Below, piece by piece: positions 9,066-21,924 of a stretch of DNA of 64,000 nt (position 1 is the first letter of the stretch; every line of letters begins with the position of its first letter). The notes under the pieces were generated by a model, which was not told the origin of the DNA, did not search any database, and saw only the letters and a list, made by a program, of their open reading frames with translations. This DNA is from Lachnospiraceae bacterium. Its GTDB lineage: Bacteria > Bacillota_A > Clostridia > Lachnospirales > Lachnospiraceae. The position numbers and the translations under genes were made by a program. The DNA is taken from NCBI GenBank assembly GCA_028694115.1, contig JAQUUB010000010.1, positions 53,430 through 117,429 on the forward strand, read 5' to 3'.

Positions 9066-10205
9066 TTACTCTTCGAATAATTTTAGAAGTGTAGGATGTA
9101 TCTGCAAAGATTCCATTAATTCTTTTATTTTTTTATCTTCCTGATTTAGGCCTGTTTTTACTGCTCGAATCAAAATATTTTTAGGAGTATGTTCCATATC
9201 AATAAATTCAAGTATTTGCGTATCGTATCCTTTGGTTTTTAATATTTCTGCACGCACTCCATCTGTAATTAATGCAGACATTCTCTCCTTTATTAATCCA
9301 TATTGTAAGATTGGCTGCATCAATTCATTCTTTATCTGGTTGTTTATTTCGTGCTGGCAGCATGGTACTGATAAAATAACTTTTGCTCCCCATTTCACTG
9401 CCTTTGCTAATGCAAAGTCAGTAGCTGTATCACATGCATGAAGTGTCACCACCATATCCACCTGCGTGACACCTTCATATTTTTCGATATCACCATGTTG
9501 AAAAGTAAGTTTATCATAACCATACTTTTCTTTTAGTTGATTACAATGTAATATGACATCCTGTTTTAAATCAAGTCCAATTACCTGTATATCATAATTC
9601 TTTAAAATTCTTAAGTAATAATACATTGCAAATGTCAGATATGACTTTCCACACCCAAAATCAATAATATTACAGGTTCTGTTTTTAGGAAGTATGGGCA
9701 GGATATCTTCAATAAATTCAAGAAACCGATTGATTTGTTTATACTTATCATATTTAGAATGTATGATGTTACCCTCTTCTGACATGACACCAAGATCTAC
9801 TAAAAATGGAATCGGTTCTCCTTCTTGTAAAATATAATCTTTTTTACGATTATGAGTTAACTCAACTTTTGTTTTCTCATGACAGACATTCTTTTTTTTG
9901 AACGTAAATTGTCCCTTTTTACTTACTAATCCTGTAGCATCCATGGAAGTCGTCTTTATCTCTATTTGTTTCATATCTGCTTCTAGTAATGTGCAGATCT
10001 TATTTATCATTTCTAATTTCCCTAAATTCTCATGAAATACCTGTTTTCCCACATAGCTTGTACATTGAAACAAGATATTTTGCTTTATTAGGATTGGGCG
10101 TACTTTTACTTTTGCTATTTTATCTTTATCTCTTGAACCTGAAAGAATGATAGATAAAATATCTTGTCCTTCTATTTCACTTAAAAATTCTCTTAGCCGT
10201 TCCAT
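9066..10205 (-). CDS. Class I SAM-dependent methyltransferase
   Basis: 379-residue protein with an N-terminal domain of about 130 residues and a Rossmann methyltransferase core: IIDFGCGKSYLTFA (motif I), VIGLDLK (acidic motif II) and VVTLHACDTATD, then SVPCCQHE. The LHACDTATD/PCCQHE pair marks a conserved family of probable RNA or protein methyltransferases with unknown substrate. I moved the start to the ATG at 10205, preceded by AAAGGTGT; the longer reading back to 10289 only begins right after the previous gene's stop. A GC-rich hairpin lies between this gene and the one before it. Confidence 0.8.
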   Translation of the reverse strand: MERLREFLSEIEGQDILSIILSGSRDKDKIAKVKVRPILIKQNILFQCTSYVGKQVFHENLGKLEMINKICTLLEADMKQIEIKTTSMDATGLVSKKGQFTFKKKNVCHEKTKVELTHNRKKDYILQEGEPIPFLVDLGVMSEEGNIIHSKYDKYKQINRFLEFIEDILPILPKNRTCNIIDFGCGKSYLTFAMYYYLRILKNYDIQVIGLDLKQDVILHCNQLKEKYGYDKLTFQHGDIEKYEGVTQVDMVVTLHACDTATDFALAKAVKWGAKVILSVPCCQHEINNQIKNELMQPILQYGLIKERMSALITDGVRAEILKTKGYDTQILEFIDMEHTPKNILIRAVKTGLNQEDKKIKELMESLQIHPTLLKLFEE

Positions 10206-10221
10206 AAGACACCTTTCATTT

Positions 10222-10245
10222 CGGGCTGAAATTTTTTCCAGCCCG
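10222..10245 (-). other. GC-rich hairpin in a two-gene transcript
   Basis: CGGGCTG/CAGCCCG, a 7-bp stem around a 10-base A/T loop, lies just before the methyltransferase ribosome site. No T run follows on the minus strand, so it is not a normal terminator; a processing or stability hairpin is possible. Confidence 0.4.
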
Positions 10246-10289
10246 CAATATACTGTTTCTATTTTAATGTGTTTACCATAAAACCACAA

Positions 10290-10664
10290 CTAGATTTTAT
10301 TATTTTTTCTATTATGTTTTTCTCTTTTTCTAATTAGGTCCTCGATCACAAGGATATCAACTAAATCTTTTTTCTTGTCCGCATCTTGCATATCTGATAT
10401 TTGCACATAAATTGTACTCATAATCTTACGAAGCATAATTTTATCAGGATAGTCATCATAAATCATACTCTCCTCATAATCTAAAATTGCCATGGCACTC
10501 TCTACTATTTGCTGTATTTTTCTTGCATCTACCGGATATAATGATTTTAAATATTCGGCCTCCCTCGCCATTTTTCGTTCTTCAGCAAAATATAATGGCA
10601 GTGGATATGTCATGAAAAAAGGTGCTGGGTGAAAATCATCTCCCATATATTTTTCAAAATCCAT
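10290..10664 (-). CDS. Conserved small protein of unknown function
   Basis: 124 residues, no signal peptide or membrane segment. The N terminus is aromatic and proline-rich (HPAPFFMTYPLPLYF), the middle helical (residues about 45-110), and the C terminus very basic (KREKHNRKNNKI). It lies upstream of the methyltransferase in the same direction, with about 85 bases between its stop and that gene's start, and probably shares its transcript. I do not recognise the family. Confidence 0.55.
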   Translation of the reverse strand: MDFEKYMGDDFHPAPFFMTYPLPLYFAEERKMAREAEYLKSLYPVDARKIQQIVESAMAILDYEESMIYDDYPDKIMLRKIMSTIYVQISDMQDADKKKDLVDILVIEDLIRKREKHNRKNNKI

Positions 10665-10772
10665 AAGTTATTCCTTTCTACAGATATTCTATGCTTTATC
10701 ATATGCATCTCTTGTCGTAATTGCGATATCATAATACCCGCATCCGTCGATAAATGGCTAATAATTTATGAA

Positions 10773-10804
10773 ATAAAAAAAGTGCGGAAATGAATCCGCA
10801 CTTT
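10773..10804 (-). terminator. Terminator of the ATP synthase operon
   Basis: AAAGTGCGGA/TCCGCACTTT, a 10-bp stem with a 6-base loop, followed on the minus strand by a run of T. It begins 4 bases after atpC. Confidence 0.9.
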
Positions 10805-10807
10805 CTT

Positions 10808-11206
10808 TTATTTCTTTACATAAATTCTAGCAATTGCTCTACTTAATGCTGTTTGGGCTCTAGCGATATCTGTTTCAGAGCTCCTGCTCTGTAGTAGATT
10901 CTCTGCACGTTCTTTTGCCTCTTTGGCACGTTCAAGATCAATTTCTTCAGGCCATTCGGCTACTTCCGCAAGTACAGTGATTTTATCTTGCAATATTTCG
11001 ATAAAACCAGCATGAATTGCAGCATTCTTGATACCATCTGCCTCTGTAATCGTTGCAACTCCGGGTGCTATAATCATTGTCATAGGAACGTGATTCTTAT
11101 AAATTCCCACTTCACCTTCTGTTGTATTGAGCTCAAACATAGATGCCTTACCCTCGTAAAAAATACGATCTGGGCATATTATTTGTAAATCGAAAAGATT
11201 CTCCAT
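10808..11206 (-). CDS. atpC: F1 ATP synthase epsilon subunit
   Basis: 132 residues with the N-terminal beta barrel (FDLQIICPDRIFYEGKA, EGEVGIYKNHVPM) and the C-terminal two-helix region, the part that inhibits rotation in many species. It belongs to the central stalk with gamma and links F1 to the c ring. Last gene of the atp operon, one base after atpD. Confidence 0.96.
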   Translation of the reverse strand: MENLFDLQIICPDRIFYEGKASMFELNTTEGEVGIYKNHVPMTMIIAPGVATITEADGIKNAAIHAGFIEILQDKITVLAEVAEWPEEIDLERAKEAKERAENLLQSRSSETDIARAQTALSRAIARIYVKK

Positions 11207-11207
11207 A

Positions 11208-12653
<1,446 letters not shown>

Positions 12654-12684
12654 TCAGATACGTTCCTAGATCCTTGTTTTTCCT

Positions 12685-13539
12685 CTAAGATATCGCCTCT
12701 GCACCGGCAATAATTTCTGTTAACTCTTGAGTAATAGAGCTTTGACGTGCTCTATTATATTGCAGTGCTAATTTGCTAATGATATCTTCCGCATTACTTG
12801 TTGCCGAATCCATTGCCTGCATTCTAGCGCCATTTTCACTTGCAACTGACTCAACTAACGCACCATAAATAATACTTGTTACATATTTAGGGATAATCAA
12901 ATCCAGAGCCTCTTCTTCCTCAGGCTCATAATTCATAGGTGTATTATCCACTTCTGTCGACTCATGAGACTCTGTTTCCACAGGTAAAAGCTTCATCAAA
13001 GTAGGGATATGAACTACTGTATTTTTAAATGCTGTATAGGCAATATAAATCTCACCAATTTCACCTGCTGCGAAGGAATCTAATACTTTTTTTGATACCT
13101 TTGCTGCATCTGAATAAACTGGATCTTCAACAATTTCCGAATCATCTTCCTTAATGGAATATCCATTTCTGCTTAGCGTATCTCTTCCCTTACTACCAAT
13201 TGCATAGATGTAAAGATCTTCTTTTTTAAAAGCACCTTTGGTAATTAATTTGGTAATATTGGAATTAAAACCACCTGCTAATCCTCGGTTTGAGGTTACC
13301 ACAATGATTGCTTTCTTTTCAGATGAACTTCCCTTTAAATAGGGATGGTCGATGTTTCCAGATTTCTCTAGCATTGATGAAACAGTGCGATACATACAGT
13401 CAAAATATGCCCGGGATCTTTCCGCTCTGCTTTTCGCTCTTTGTAAACGAACTGTAGATACAAGCTTCATGGCTTTCGTAATCTGTTGAGTACTCTGTAT
13501 ACTGACTTTACGTCTTTTTATATCTCTCATTGAGGCCAT
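12685..13539 (-). CDS. atpG: F1 ATP synthase gamma subunit
   Basis: 284-residue rotor shaft protein, with N-terminal MRDIKRRKVSIQSTQQITKAM and C-terminal NRARQSSITQELTEI coiled-coil helices. I chose the ATG at 13539, six bases after AGGGTG; the GTG nine bases earlier would read through that ribosome site. A moderate central insertion (about 190-215, rich in Glu) is visible. Confidence 0.96.
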   Translation of the reverse strand: MASMRDIKRRKVSIQSTQQITKAMKLVSTVRLQRAKSRAERSRAYFDCMYRTVSSMLEKSGNIDHPYLKGSSSEKKAIIVVTSNRGLAGGFNSNITKLITKGAFKKEDLYIYAIGSKGRDTLSRNGYSIKEDDSEIVEDPVYSDAAKVSKKVLDSFAAGEIGEIYIAYTAFKNTVVHIPTLMKLLPVETESHESTEVDNTPMNYEPEEEEALDLIIPKYVTSIIYGALVESVASENGARMQAMDSATSNAEDIISKLALQYNRARQSSITQELTEIIAGAEAIS

Positions 13540-13554
13540 GACAATCACCCTACC

Positions 13555-15619
<2,065 letters not shown>

Positions 15620-15632
<13 letters not shown>

Positions 15633-16135
15633 GTGTTGTCACCCATTTCTTTCAATGTTTCATCAACTAAGGTATTCTGTATTTCTGTATTAATAGAAGC
15701 TGCTACAACTTTTCCAGCCATTAAAGACGCAATAGAAATCATCTCCTGTTTCATTTCATCCACTGCCTTTTTCTTTTCAAGCTCAGCTTCTACCTTTGCA
15801 CGTTCAATAATTCTATTTGCTTCTACCTTTGCTTCATCAACTATTTTAGTTTGGTTCATTACAGCTTTTTTCCTAGCATCACTGAGAATTTCTTCTGCTT
15901 CTTTATTAATATCCTTTAATTTTGTCTCATATTCATCTTTAAAGGAAAGGGCCTGGGTCTTATCCCTCTCTGCAGTTTCAATGTCGTTTCGGATTCTTTC
16001 CTGACGTTTCTTTAAGAATTCTCTTATGGGATTAAATAATTTATTGGATGCTACTAAAAATAATACAAAAACTGCAATTAACGTTAATGCCGCATCATGC
16101 AGCAATTGAAAATCAAGATCAAATAGTCTTTCCAA
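15620..16135 (-). CDS. atpF: Fo ATP synthase b subunit
   Basis: 171 residues: one N-terminal membrane helix (about 12-30, LHDAALTLIAVFVLFLVA) and a long charged coiled coil (about 40-150) rich in Lys, Glu and Ala. Forms the peripheral stalk that holds F1 against rotation. Overlaps atpH by 13 bases. Confidence 0.95.
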
Positions 16136-16173
16136 GACTCTGCCTCCTTTCAGTTAATTTTGGAAGCATCTTA

Positions 16174-16443
<270 letters not shown>

Positions 16444-16464
16444 TTAATGGTTAATTGAATTTAA

Positions 16465-17184
16465 TTAATTATCACCTATTGCATCTGATACATACGTCAT
16501 TGTTAGCATACAAAATACATAGGTTTGAATTGCTCCTGAGAACAAATCAAAATATACGTGAAGTACTGCTGGCCATCCGATTGCTATTTTGGATAGAAGA
16601 GTATAAACAAGTGCCATCATTACGGTTCCTGATAATATATTTGCAAATAAACGCAAAGACAAAGAAATCGGCACTGCTACATCTCCAATCACATTGATGG
16701 GCGCCCAAATGGGCCACGGCTCACATAAACCTTTTAAAACCCCAATCACTTTTTGATGCTTAATTTTATTAAAGTGAATTAAAGCAAATGTCATGATTCC
16801 CAGCGGCAACGTTACACCGTAGTCTGCTGTTGGGGGTCTAAGACCAAACAAGCCCGAAATATTACTTAACAAAATAAATATAAAGATAGTGCTTATATAG
16901 TTTGCAAATTTCGGTGCATTTTTTCCCATTGTACTTTCCACTAATTTATCAAGCAGTTCCACAATTAATTCCACAATATTTTGAAAAGTACCCGGAACTT
17001 CTGTAGCGTGTTTTATTGCTCTGTTTGCAAATATAGAAAATACAATAATTGATAATATAACAATTAACATACATACGTGTGTTGTTGTTATCCAGACTTT
17101 CTGACCAAAGATTTCATAGGAAAAAATCCCTTTAATCATAAAGTCAACTTCAGAACCCCCGGATAACAAAATACCATTGTTCAT
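16465..17184 (-). CDS. atpB: Fo ATP synthase a subunit
   Basis: 239-residue polytopic protein that forms the ion half-channels against the c ring. SLSLRLFANILSGTVMM carries the essential arginine, and the C-terminal helix has AIQTYVFCMLTMTYVSDA. Five to six membrane helices are visible. The ribosome site is AAGGAGGTGA, 19 bases after the preceding gene. Confidence 0.96.
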   Translation of the reverse strand: MNNGILLSGGSEVDFMIKGIFSYEIFGQKVWITTTHVCMLIVILSIIVFSIFANRAIKHATEVPGTFQNIVELIVELLDKLVESTMGKNAPKFANYISTIFIFILLSNISGLFGLRPPTADYGVTLPLGIMTFALIHFNKIKHQKVIGVLKGLCEPWPIWAPINVIGDVAVPISLSLRLFANILSGTVMMALVYTLLSKIAIGWPAVLHVYFDLFSGAIQTYVFCMLTMTYVSDAIGDN

Positions 17185-17202
17185 ATAGATTGGTTCACCT
17201 CC

Positions 17203-17589
17203 TTATTTTTTTATTAATCTGTGTATTATGGGCTGCATATAAGCAGCTACCTTAAGCCCCATCACTCCTGCTACATATGAGAGAGGATTGCCTAGCTTAC
17301 TAACATAAAGAAAAAACAAAACAATAACCACAACTACATAACGAATAACGGAACGGCTCCTTACTTTTACGACTGCATCTTTTTCCTGACACTCAAGTGC
17401 TGAACTAATTGAAACATACATATGAATTGCCATAAAAACAGCTACTACAATCCCACTCCATAGTCCAATTGAAAAAAAAGGTTTATTACCTTTAAGAAAC
17501 AAACCAATGATCTGCACCATCGCACCCCAAAAAGCAATTCCAACTAACAACTCAAACAATACTTTGTTCTTCTTAATGTTTTCTATCAT
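17203..17589 (-). CDS. ATP synthase subunit I-like membrane protein
   Basis: About 128 residues with four hydrophobic segments; located directly before atpB, where AtpI/UncI-like proteins help assemble the c ring or deliver ions. I chose the ATG at 17589 (MIENIKKNKVLF), which has AAGGAA upstream and overlaps the previous gene by 17 bases; longer readings start inside that gene without a good site. Sequence similarity in this family is low, so the call rests on size, topology and position. Confidence 0.7.
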   Translation of the reverse strand: MIENIKKNKVLFELLVGIAFWGAMVQIIGLFLKGNKPFFSIGLWSGIVVAVFMAIHMYVSISSALECQEKDAVVKVRSRSVIRYVVVVIVLFFLYVSKLGNPLSYVAGVMGLKVAAYMQPIIHRLIKK

Positions 17590-17821
17590 TTTTCGATTCC
17601 TTATCATCATAAATACTCTTCGCCATAATAAAAATATTTCGAAATCCTGCTGCTGCACCCATAAAAAAAAGTATTATGACAATATAAGAAGTCCCTAATT
17701 TCTTATCTAGGAAAATTCCCAAATAAGTGCATATGAAAATAGGGACTAACATGTTAATACTAAATTGTGTAATGAAAGCAAGCGATTTATATACATTATT
17801 CTTATATTTCAATGGTTTCAC
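17573..17821 (-). CDS. AtpZ/AtpI family protein
   Basis: 82 residues with two membrane helices: SINMLVPIFICTYLGIFLDKKLG and SYIVIILFFMGAAAGFRNIF. The GxxLDKKLGTS...GFRN pattern is typical of the AtpZ family at the head of atp operons, thought to act in ion supply or complex assembly. It is the first gene of the operon. Confidence 0.8.
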   Translation of the reverse strand: MKPLKYKNNVYKSLAFITQFSINMLVPIFICTYLGIFLDKKLGTSYIVIILFFMGAAAGFRNIFIMAKSIYDDKESKNDRKH

Positions 17822-17842
17822 CTTTAATCTGACAATAAATAC

Positions 17843-17870
17843 ATTATACCATTTCTTACTATAATGTCTA
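17843..17870 (-). promoter_or_regulatory. Promoter of the ATP synthase operon
   Basis: On the minus strand TAGACA (17870-17865), a 16-base spacer and TATAAT (17848-17843) preceded by TGG, an extended -10. It lies 20-50 bases before the first atp gene. Confidence 0.7.
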
Positions 17871-17902
17871 GTAAAATGTCATAAGCAAACCATAATAATC
17901 AC

Positions 17903-17931
17903 TTGACTTTTTCAGTATAATGACGTAGTAT
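17903..17931 (+). promoter_or_regulatory. Possible promoter of the GNAT gene
   Basis: TTGACT (17903-17908), 17 bases, TAGTAT (17926-17931), with the ATG at 17963. Confidence 0.45.
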
Positions 17932-17962
17932 TTTGGCAACTTCATGAACGGAGATTATACAA

Positions 17963-18526
17963 ATGTCAGAATCAATTAAAATAAGACCGGTAGAAATAAA
18001 AGACTGCGAGGAAATTCTTTCCATCTATCAGCCTTTCATCTTAAATTCATCCGTAACATTTGAGTATGAAGTACCCTCTCTGCAAGTGTTTACAGAAAGA
18101 GTATTAGATATCCAAAAAAGTTATCCTTATTATGTTGCGGAAAAAAATAATCATATCATTGGCTATTGTTATGCTCATAAATTCAGAGAACGTAACGCGT
18201 TTGACTGGATTTGCGAAACGTCCATTTATATTTCAAATGATTCCATCGGCAAAGGGCTTGGCCATCAACTATATGATACCTTGTCAAATTCTTTAATAGA
18301 AATGGGAATTCATAGAATGTATGCCTGCATAACATCCCCAAATCCAAATAGTATCTTTTTTCATAAAAATTATGGTTTTCAAGAATTGGGCATTTTTCCT
18401 CATGCTGGGTTTAAATTAGGAGAATGGCATGACGTTACCTTTCTCGAAAAAATCCTGATAGAAGACTGTGGAAATCCCTTGCCAATCAAGACATGGGGTG
18501 ATTTAAGAACAAGGAAGAGGAAGTAG
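17963..18526 (+). CDS. GNAT N-acetyltransferase, phosphinothricin acetyltransferase-like
   Basis: 187 residues. The pattern IRPVEIKDCEEILSIYQPFI, TFEYEVPS, GYCYAHKFRERNAFDW, IGKGLGHQLYDTL (acetyl-CoA loop) and GFQELGIFPHAGFKLGEWHDVTFLEK follows the PAT/bar branch, which acetylates amino groups of small amino-acid-like compounds. The natural substrate is unknown; methionine sulfoximine or related toxins are common guesses. Monocistronic, ending in a bidirectional terminator. Confidence 0.85.
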   Translation: MSESIKIRPVEIKDCEEILSIYQPFILNSSVTFEYEVPSLQVFTERVLDIQKSYPYYVAEKNNHIIGYCYAHKFRERNAFDWICETSIYISNDSIGKGLGHQLYDTLSNSLIEMGIHRMYACITSPNPNSIFFHKNYGFQELGIFPHAGFKLGEWHDVTFLEKILIEDCGNPLPIKTWGDLRTRKRK

Positions 18527-18545
18527 CGCTGCTACTCCCTCTTTT
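18515..18545. terminator. Bidirectional terminator, GNAT / DUF402
   Basis: AAGAGGAAGTAGC (18515-18527) and GCTACTCCCTCTT (18531-18543), 12 of 13 pairs, a 3-base loop and TTTT. The stem overlaps the ends of both convergent genes. Confidence 0.75.
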
Positions 18546-19008
18546 CTATTTCCTGTTTCAGTTCGTCAAATCTTCCACTATAAATTATTTTCAAAAGGTT
18601 ATCCAGGCTTTTAAGGGCCGCTTTCACCTCTTCTAATGTAATTGTTTCCAATTCCAATGCTTCTTCAAATTCACCTAAATCCACTACTTTTACGAATCCA
18701 TCTGGGTAAACAATCACATCGGCCAATAAGTCTTTGAAGATATATTCATTTTTGTTCTCTTTTTTTTCAAAATTTATGATATCACAGTACCAATAAAGCA
18801 GATTTCCGTTTTCATAGAGGAATTTACTCACTTTGAACCCTTGTTTAAGAAAATAGCACGAATATCCATGATCCAAGTCTTTCTTTTTACGTAATGCCTC
18901 CCATTTTGTAACAATCAAGCTCTCATCATAAAATAATATTTCATCATCCTTCAATTGAATGCACTCTTGTGGAATAATGCGTTTACGAAACAGAATTGGT
19001 TTATCCAT
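18532..19008 (-). CDS. DUF402 family protein
   Basis: 158 residues, resembling the beta-barrel DUF402/Ntdp-like fold: WYCDIINFEKKENKNEYIFKDLLADVIVYPDG is the family core with conserved acidic metal-binding residues, followed by an acidic helical tail. Some characterised members hydrolyse nucleoside di- and triphosphates. The start is the ATG at 19008, after AAAGGAG; a longer reading to 19032 would include that ribosome site. Confidence 0.75.
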   Translation of the reverse strand: MDKPILFRKRIIPQECIQLKDDEILFYDESLIVTKWEALRKKKDLDHGYSCYFLKQGFKVSKFLYENGNLLYWYCDIINFEKKENKNEYIFKDLLADVIVYPDGFVKVVDLGEFEEALELETITLEEVKAALKSLDNLLKIIYSGRFDELKQEIEKRE

Positions 19009-19061
19009 AGTGGCTCCTTTGACTATACTCAATAATTTGTAAAATTGGGATGTTTCAAGTG

Positions 19062-20237
19062 CTAGTAGAAAATATGATTTCCAATAATGGTACCTTGAAG
19101 ATCCGGTATAATCGTACGGAAGAATAAGCAGTCACCTATATTATTTGATCCTGCTAATACTTCATCCGCAGCGCTTAAACAGGTACTGTTTGCGCCAGTA
19201 GCTAATCTCATACCAAGACGCCCACTTGCAACGGGTGCAAATTGTCCCGATTGATAAATAACACCAACAATCGTATCAGGATATACTCCACTTCTGGCTC
19301 GATTTAATACAACCGATCCAACAGCAATTTTTCCCTCCCAAGGTTCACCATCCGCTTCACACTGAATCAAACAAGCCAAAAGTTCTCTATCACTTACATC
19401 GATATTAATCTCTGATAAGTCCTTTTTTCTCATTAGGGCAGCTCTTCTGGCAATTTCTTTTTCTTTTTCCAGTTGAGCTTTCAGTATTGTAATTTCATTA
19501 TTTTTTGTAGCAATAGAAGCCTCATAGATCAGTGCCTCCTGCTCAGCTGCCGAAATCTGCCCCGAGTAACCAGATATATTTTGGGATGTATCATTTACAA
19601 GACTTTTCACTTTTTCCTGTTCGCTAGCAGCATCCTCCTGCAGTTTTTCAAGTTCCTTTTGTTCTGCTTCAAGTTCCTCTTTTTTAAGCTCTGTTTCTTC
19701 CTTTAAATCTTTCATTTTTTGTAACATTTTTTGATCATAGTCATTAACTTTGGAAATATATTCTGCCCGATTTAAAAAATCACCAAAGTTAGAGGTACTG
19801 AAAAACAAATCTGAATACGTCTCTTTTCCTTTTTCGTATACAAATTTAATTCTCTTTTTCATAAACTCATATTGTTCATTTTGTTCTTGAATCGCTTGAT
19901 TTAATTCTTCGGTAGTATTTTCTATTTCAGCCTTTTTTTCAAGTGATTTTTTTTCAAGTTCCTCTAACTTATTGCTTACTTCCTCTAGATTCGTATTTAA
20001 ATCTGATAAATAGGATTGTAGCTTCTGTTTTGAGTCTTTCAAACCTGAAAGTTTTCCTGTGGTTTCTGAAAGTTTCTCTTCTGAATTTGTTTTTTCTTCT
20101 TCTGCCTTCTTTATTTTATCTGAGGTTGTTTCTGCATATACATGAAACGACTTAATTTGTGACATCATTGTCAAAATTAATAAAAATGTAATTGCTTTTC
20201 TTAAAAAACCTCTTGTCCCATGAAATCCCATAATCAT
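19062..20237 (-). CDS. Secreted coiled-coil cell wall hydrolase (SleB/CwlJ-like)
   Basis: 391 residues: signal or anchor segment (about 11-32), a long coiled coil (about 35-255) like those of NlpC/P60-associated and FtsX-activated hydrolases, and a C-terminal Hydrolase_2 domain (about 275-391) with LLACLIQCEADGEPWEGKIAVGSVVLNR. The family cleaves peptidoglycan, and SleB/CwlJ members degrade spore cortex at germination. The start ATGA overlaps the stop of the dCMP deaminase gene, indicating translational coupling. Confidence 0.85.
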   Translation of the reverse strand: MIMGFHGTRGFLRKAITFLLILTMMSQIKSFHVYAETTSDKIKKAEEEKTNSEEKLSETTGKLSGLKDSKQKLQSYLSDLNTNLEEVSNKLEELEKKSLEKKAEIENTTEELNQAIQEQNEQYEFMKKRIKFVYEKGKETYSDLFFSTSNFGDFLNRAEYISKVNDYDQKMLQKMKDLKEETELKKEELEAEQKELEKLQEDAASEQEKVKSLVNDTSQNISGYSGQISAAEQEALIYEASIATKNNEITILKAQLEKEKEIARRAALMRKKDLSEINIDVSDRELLACLIQCEADGEPWEGKIAVGSVVLNRARSGVYPDTIVGVIYQSGQFAPVASGRLGMRLATGANSTCLSAADEVLAGSNNIGDCLFFRTIIPDLQGTIIGNHIFY

Positions 20238-20719
20238 ACCGTAAATTTAATCTCTCTGTTTGTATGTTGATATTGATAGTAAGTCACTCCTGCAGAATCC
20301 AACATCTTTTTTGAAGCCAAAGTAGATGGGATTGCAGCATATTTATCACTGTCATATACAATCGTCTTGATACCCGATTGTATAATCGCTTTCGCACACT
20401 CATTACAAGGAAATAAGGATACATAAATTTTGGCTCCTTCTAAACTTCCTCCACGATAATTCAATATGGCATTTAATTCACTGTGAGTTGTATAAAAATA
20501 TTTGTTTTCAAGGGGATCTCCTTCCCTGCACCAGGGAAATTCATCATCTGAACAGCCCTTTGGAAATCCATTATATCCCATAGATAGTATTTTATTATCT
20601 TGGCTTACAATACATGCTCCCACTTGAGTATTGGGGTCCTTTGAGCGCATACCAGATAACATTGCAACTCCCATAAAATACTCATCCCAGGAAATGTAAT
20701 CTTTTCTTTTATCGTTCAT
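20234..20719 (-). CDS. Deoxycytidylate deaminase (ComEB-like)
   Basis: 161-residue zinc deaminase that converts dCMP to dUMP for thymidylate synthesis. HSELNAILN carries the zinc His and catalytic Glu, and PCNECAKAIIQSG the two zinc cysteines. The true start is the ATG at 20719, after AGGGGGA; the reading back to 20734 begins with TTG inside that site. Follows upp by about 20 bases. It resembles ComE operon protein 2. Confidence 0.92.
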   Translation of the reverse strand: MNDKRKDYISWDEYFMGVAMLSGMRSKDPNTQVGACIVSQDNKILSMGYNGFPKGCSDDEFPWCREGDPLENKYFYTTHSELNAILNYRGGSLEGAKIYVSLFPCNECAKAIIQSGIKTIVYDSDKYAAIPSTLASKKMLDSAGVTYYQYQHTNREIKFTV

Positions 20720-20737
20720 ATAAATCCCCCTCAATCC

Positions 20738-21367
20738 TTATTTTGTGCCGAATATCCTATCCCCTGCATCCCCAAGACCAGGAACAATATAACTATGATC
20801 ATTTAATTTTTCATCAACGGCTCCAATATACATATCTACATCAGGATGTGCTTCCTGCATCGCTTTAACTCCTTCTGGAGCTGCAATGATGCACATAAAG
20901 TGAATGTTTTTGCATCCTCTCTCTTTTAACATTTGAATAGCTGCTACAGACGATCCACCAGTTGCAAGCATAGGATCAACAACAAAAACTTCTCTTTGTG
21001 CACAATCTTCTGGAAGTTTGCAATAGTATTCCACTGGCTTAATAGTAACTGGATCTCTATATAATCCAATGTGTCCAACCTTCGCTGCTGGAATCATTGT
21101 TAACATCCCATCTACCATACCAAGTCCTGCACGTAAAATAGGAATAATTGCTAATTTCTTTCCTTTCAATTCTTTTACCGTAGCTTTACAGATCGGTGTA
21201 TCAATTTCTACATCTTTCAAAGGAAGCTCTCTTGTAGCTTCATAGCAAATCAGCATAGCAATTTCACCAATTGTTTGTCTAAAATCTTTTGTTCCCGTAT
21301 CAGTCCTTCTTATATATCCAATCTTATGTTGAATCAGTGGGTGATCCATAATAACTACTTTTGCCAT
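20738..21367 (-). CDS. upp: Uracil phosphoribosyltransferase
   Basis: 209 residues; salvages uracil to UMP with [19 protein letters not shown], the PRPP loop [18 protein letters not shown] and the C-terminal [16 protein letters not shown] uracil-binding end are all present. In Bacillus and relatives upp sits next to the atp operon with rpiB and tsaC nearby, as here. Confidence 0.97.
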   Translation of the reverse strand: MAKVVIMDHPLIQHKIGYIRRTDTGTKDFRQTIGEIAMLICYEATRELPLKDVEIDTPICKATVKELKGKKLAIIPILRAGLGMVDGMLTMIPAAKVGHIGLYRDPVTIKPVEYYCKLPEDCAQREVFVVDPMLATGGSSVAAIQMLKERGCKNIHFMCIIAAPEGVKAMQEAHPDVDMYIGAVDEKLNDHSYIVPGLGDAGDRIFGTK

Positions 21368-21404
21368 TCTTTTATTCTCCTTATCATGAGTTATTTACTC
21401 TTTA

Positions 21405-21839
21405 TTATAATCCTTCATCTAACATTTGAACTCTTCTAATATGCTTTTCTTCCTCAGAAAATGGTGTTTCCAAGAAAATATCTACGATATCTATTGCAAG
21501 CCCAGGACCAACCATATTTGCTCCAAGTGCTAAAACATTCGCATCATTATGAAGCCTTGTCATTTTCGCCATTAATCCATTTGTACAAAGCGCACATCTA
21601 ACTCCCTTTACTTTGTTGGCTACCATTGATATCCCGATACCAGTCGTGCAAATTACAATTCCCTTTTCACAATTTCCATTTGAGACTTCTTTGGCAACTG
21701 CACGTCCAAAAACTGGGTAATCACATGATTTCTTATCAAAGCATCCTATATCTTTTACTTCCAAACCCTTTTCTTTTAAATGCGTAATTACAAATTCTTT
21801 TAATTCAAATCCTCCATGATCGCTACCTATTGCTATCAT
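21405..21839 (-). CDS. rpiB: Ribose-5-phosphate isomerase B
   Basis: 144 residues; interconverts ribose-5-phosphate and ribulose-5-phosphate. IAIGSDHGGFELKE, GIVICTTGIGISMVANKVKGVRCALC (catalytic Cys and phosphate site) and HNDANVLALG are family signatures. RpiB/LacAB proteins are alike, but the single copy beside upp and tsaC favours RpiB. Confidence 0.93.
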   Translation of the reverse strand: MIAIGSDHGGFELKEFVITHLKEKGLEVKDIGCFDKKSCDYPVFGRAVAKEVSNGNCEKGIVICTTGIGISMVANKVKGVRCALCTNGLMAKMTRLHNDANVLALGANMVGPGLAIDIVDIFLETPFSEEEKHIRRVQMLDEGL

Positions 21840-21924
21840 CCCAGACTCCTTTCTGTATCCAATTTATTTTATATTTTATTTTTTCTCACTCTTCCAGACA
21901 TAAAGCTTCATGCTGAGCAATGAA

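Noticed and set aside
10222..10245. Hairpin as a terminator
   Set aside because: No T run on the minus strand and a gene of the same transcript begins 17 bases later.
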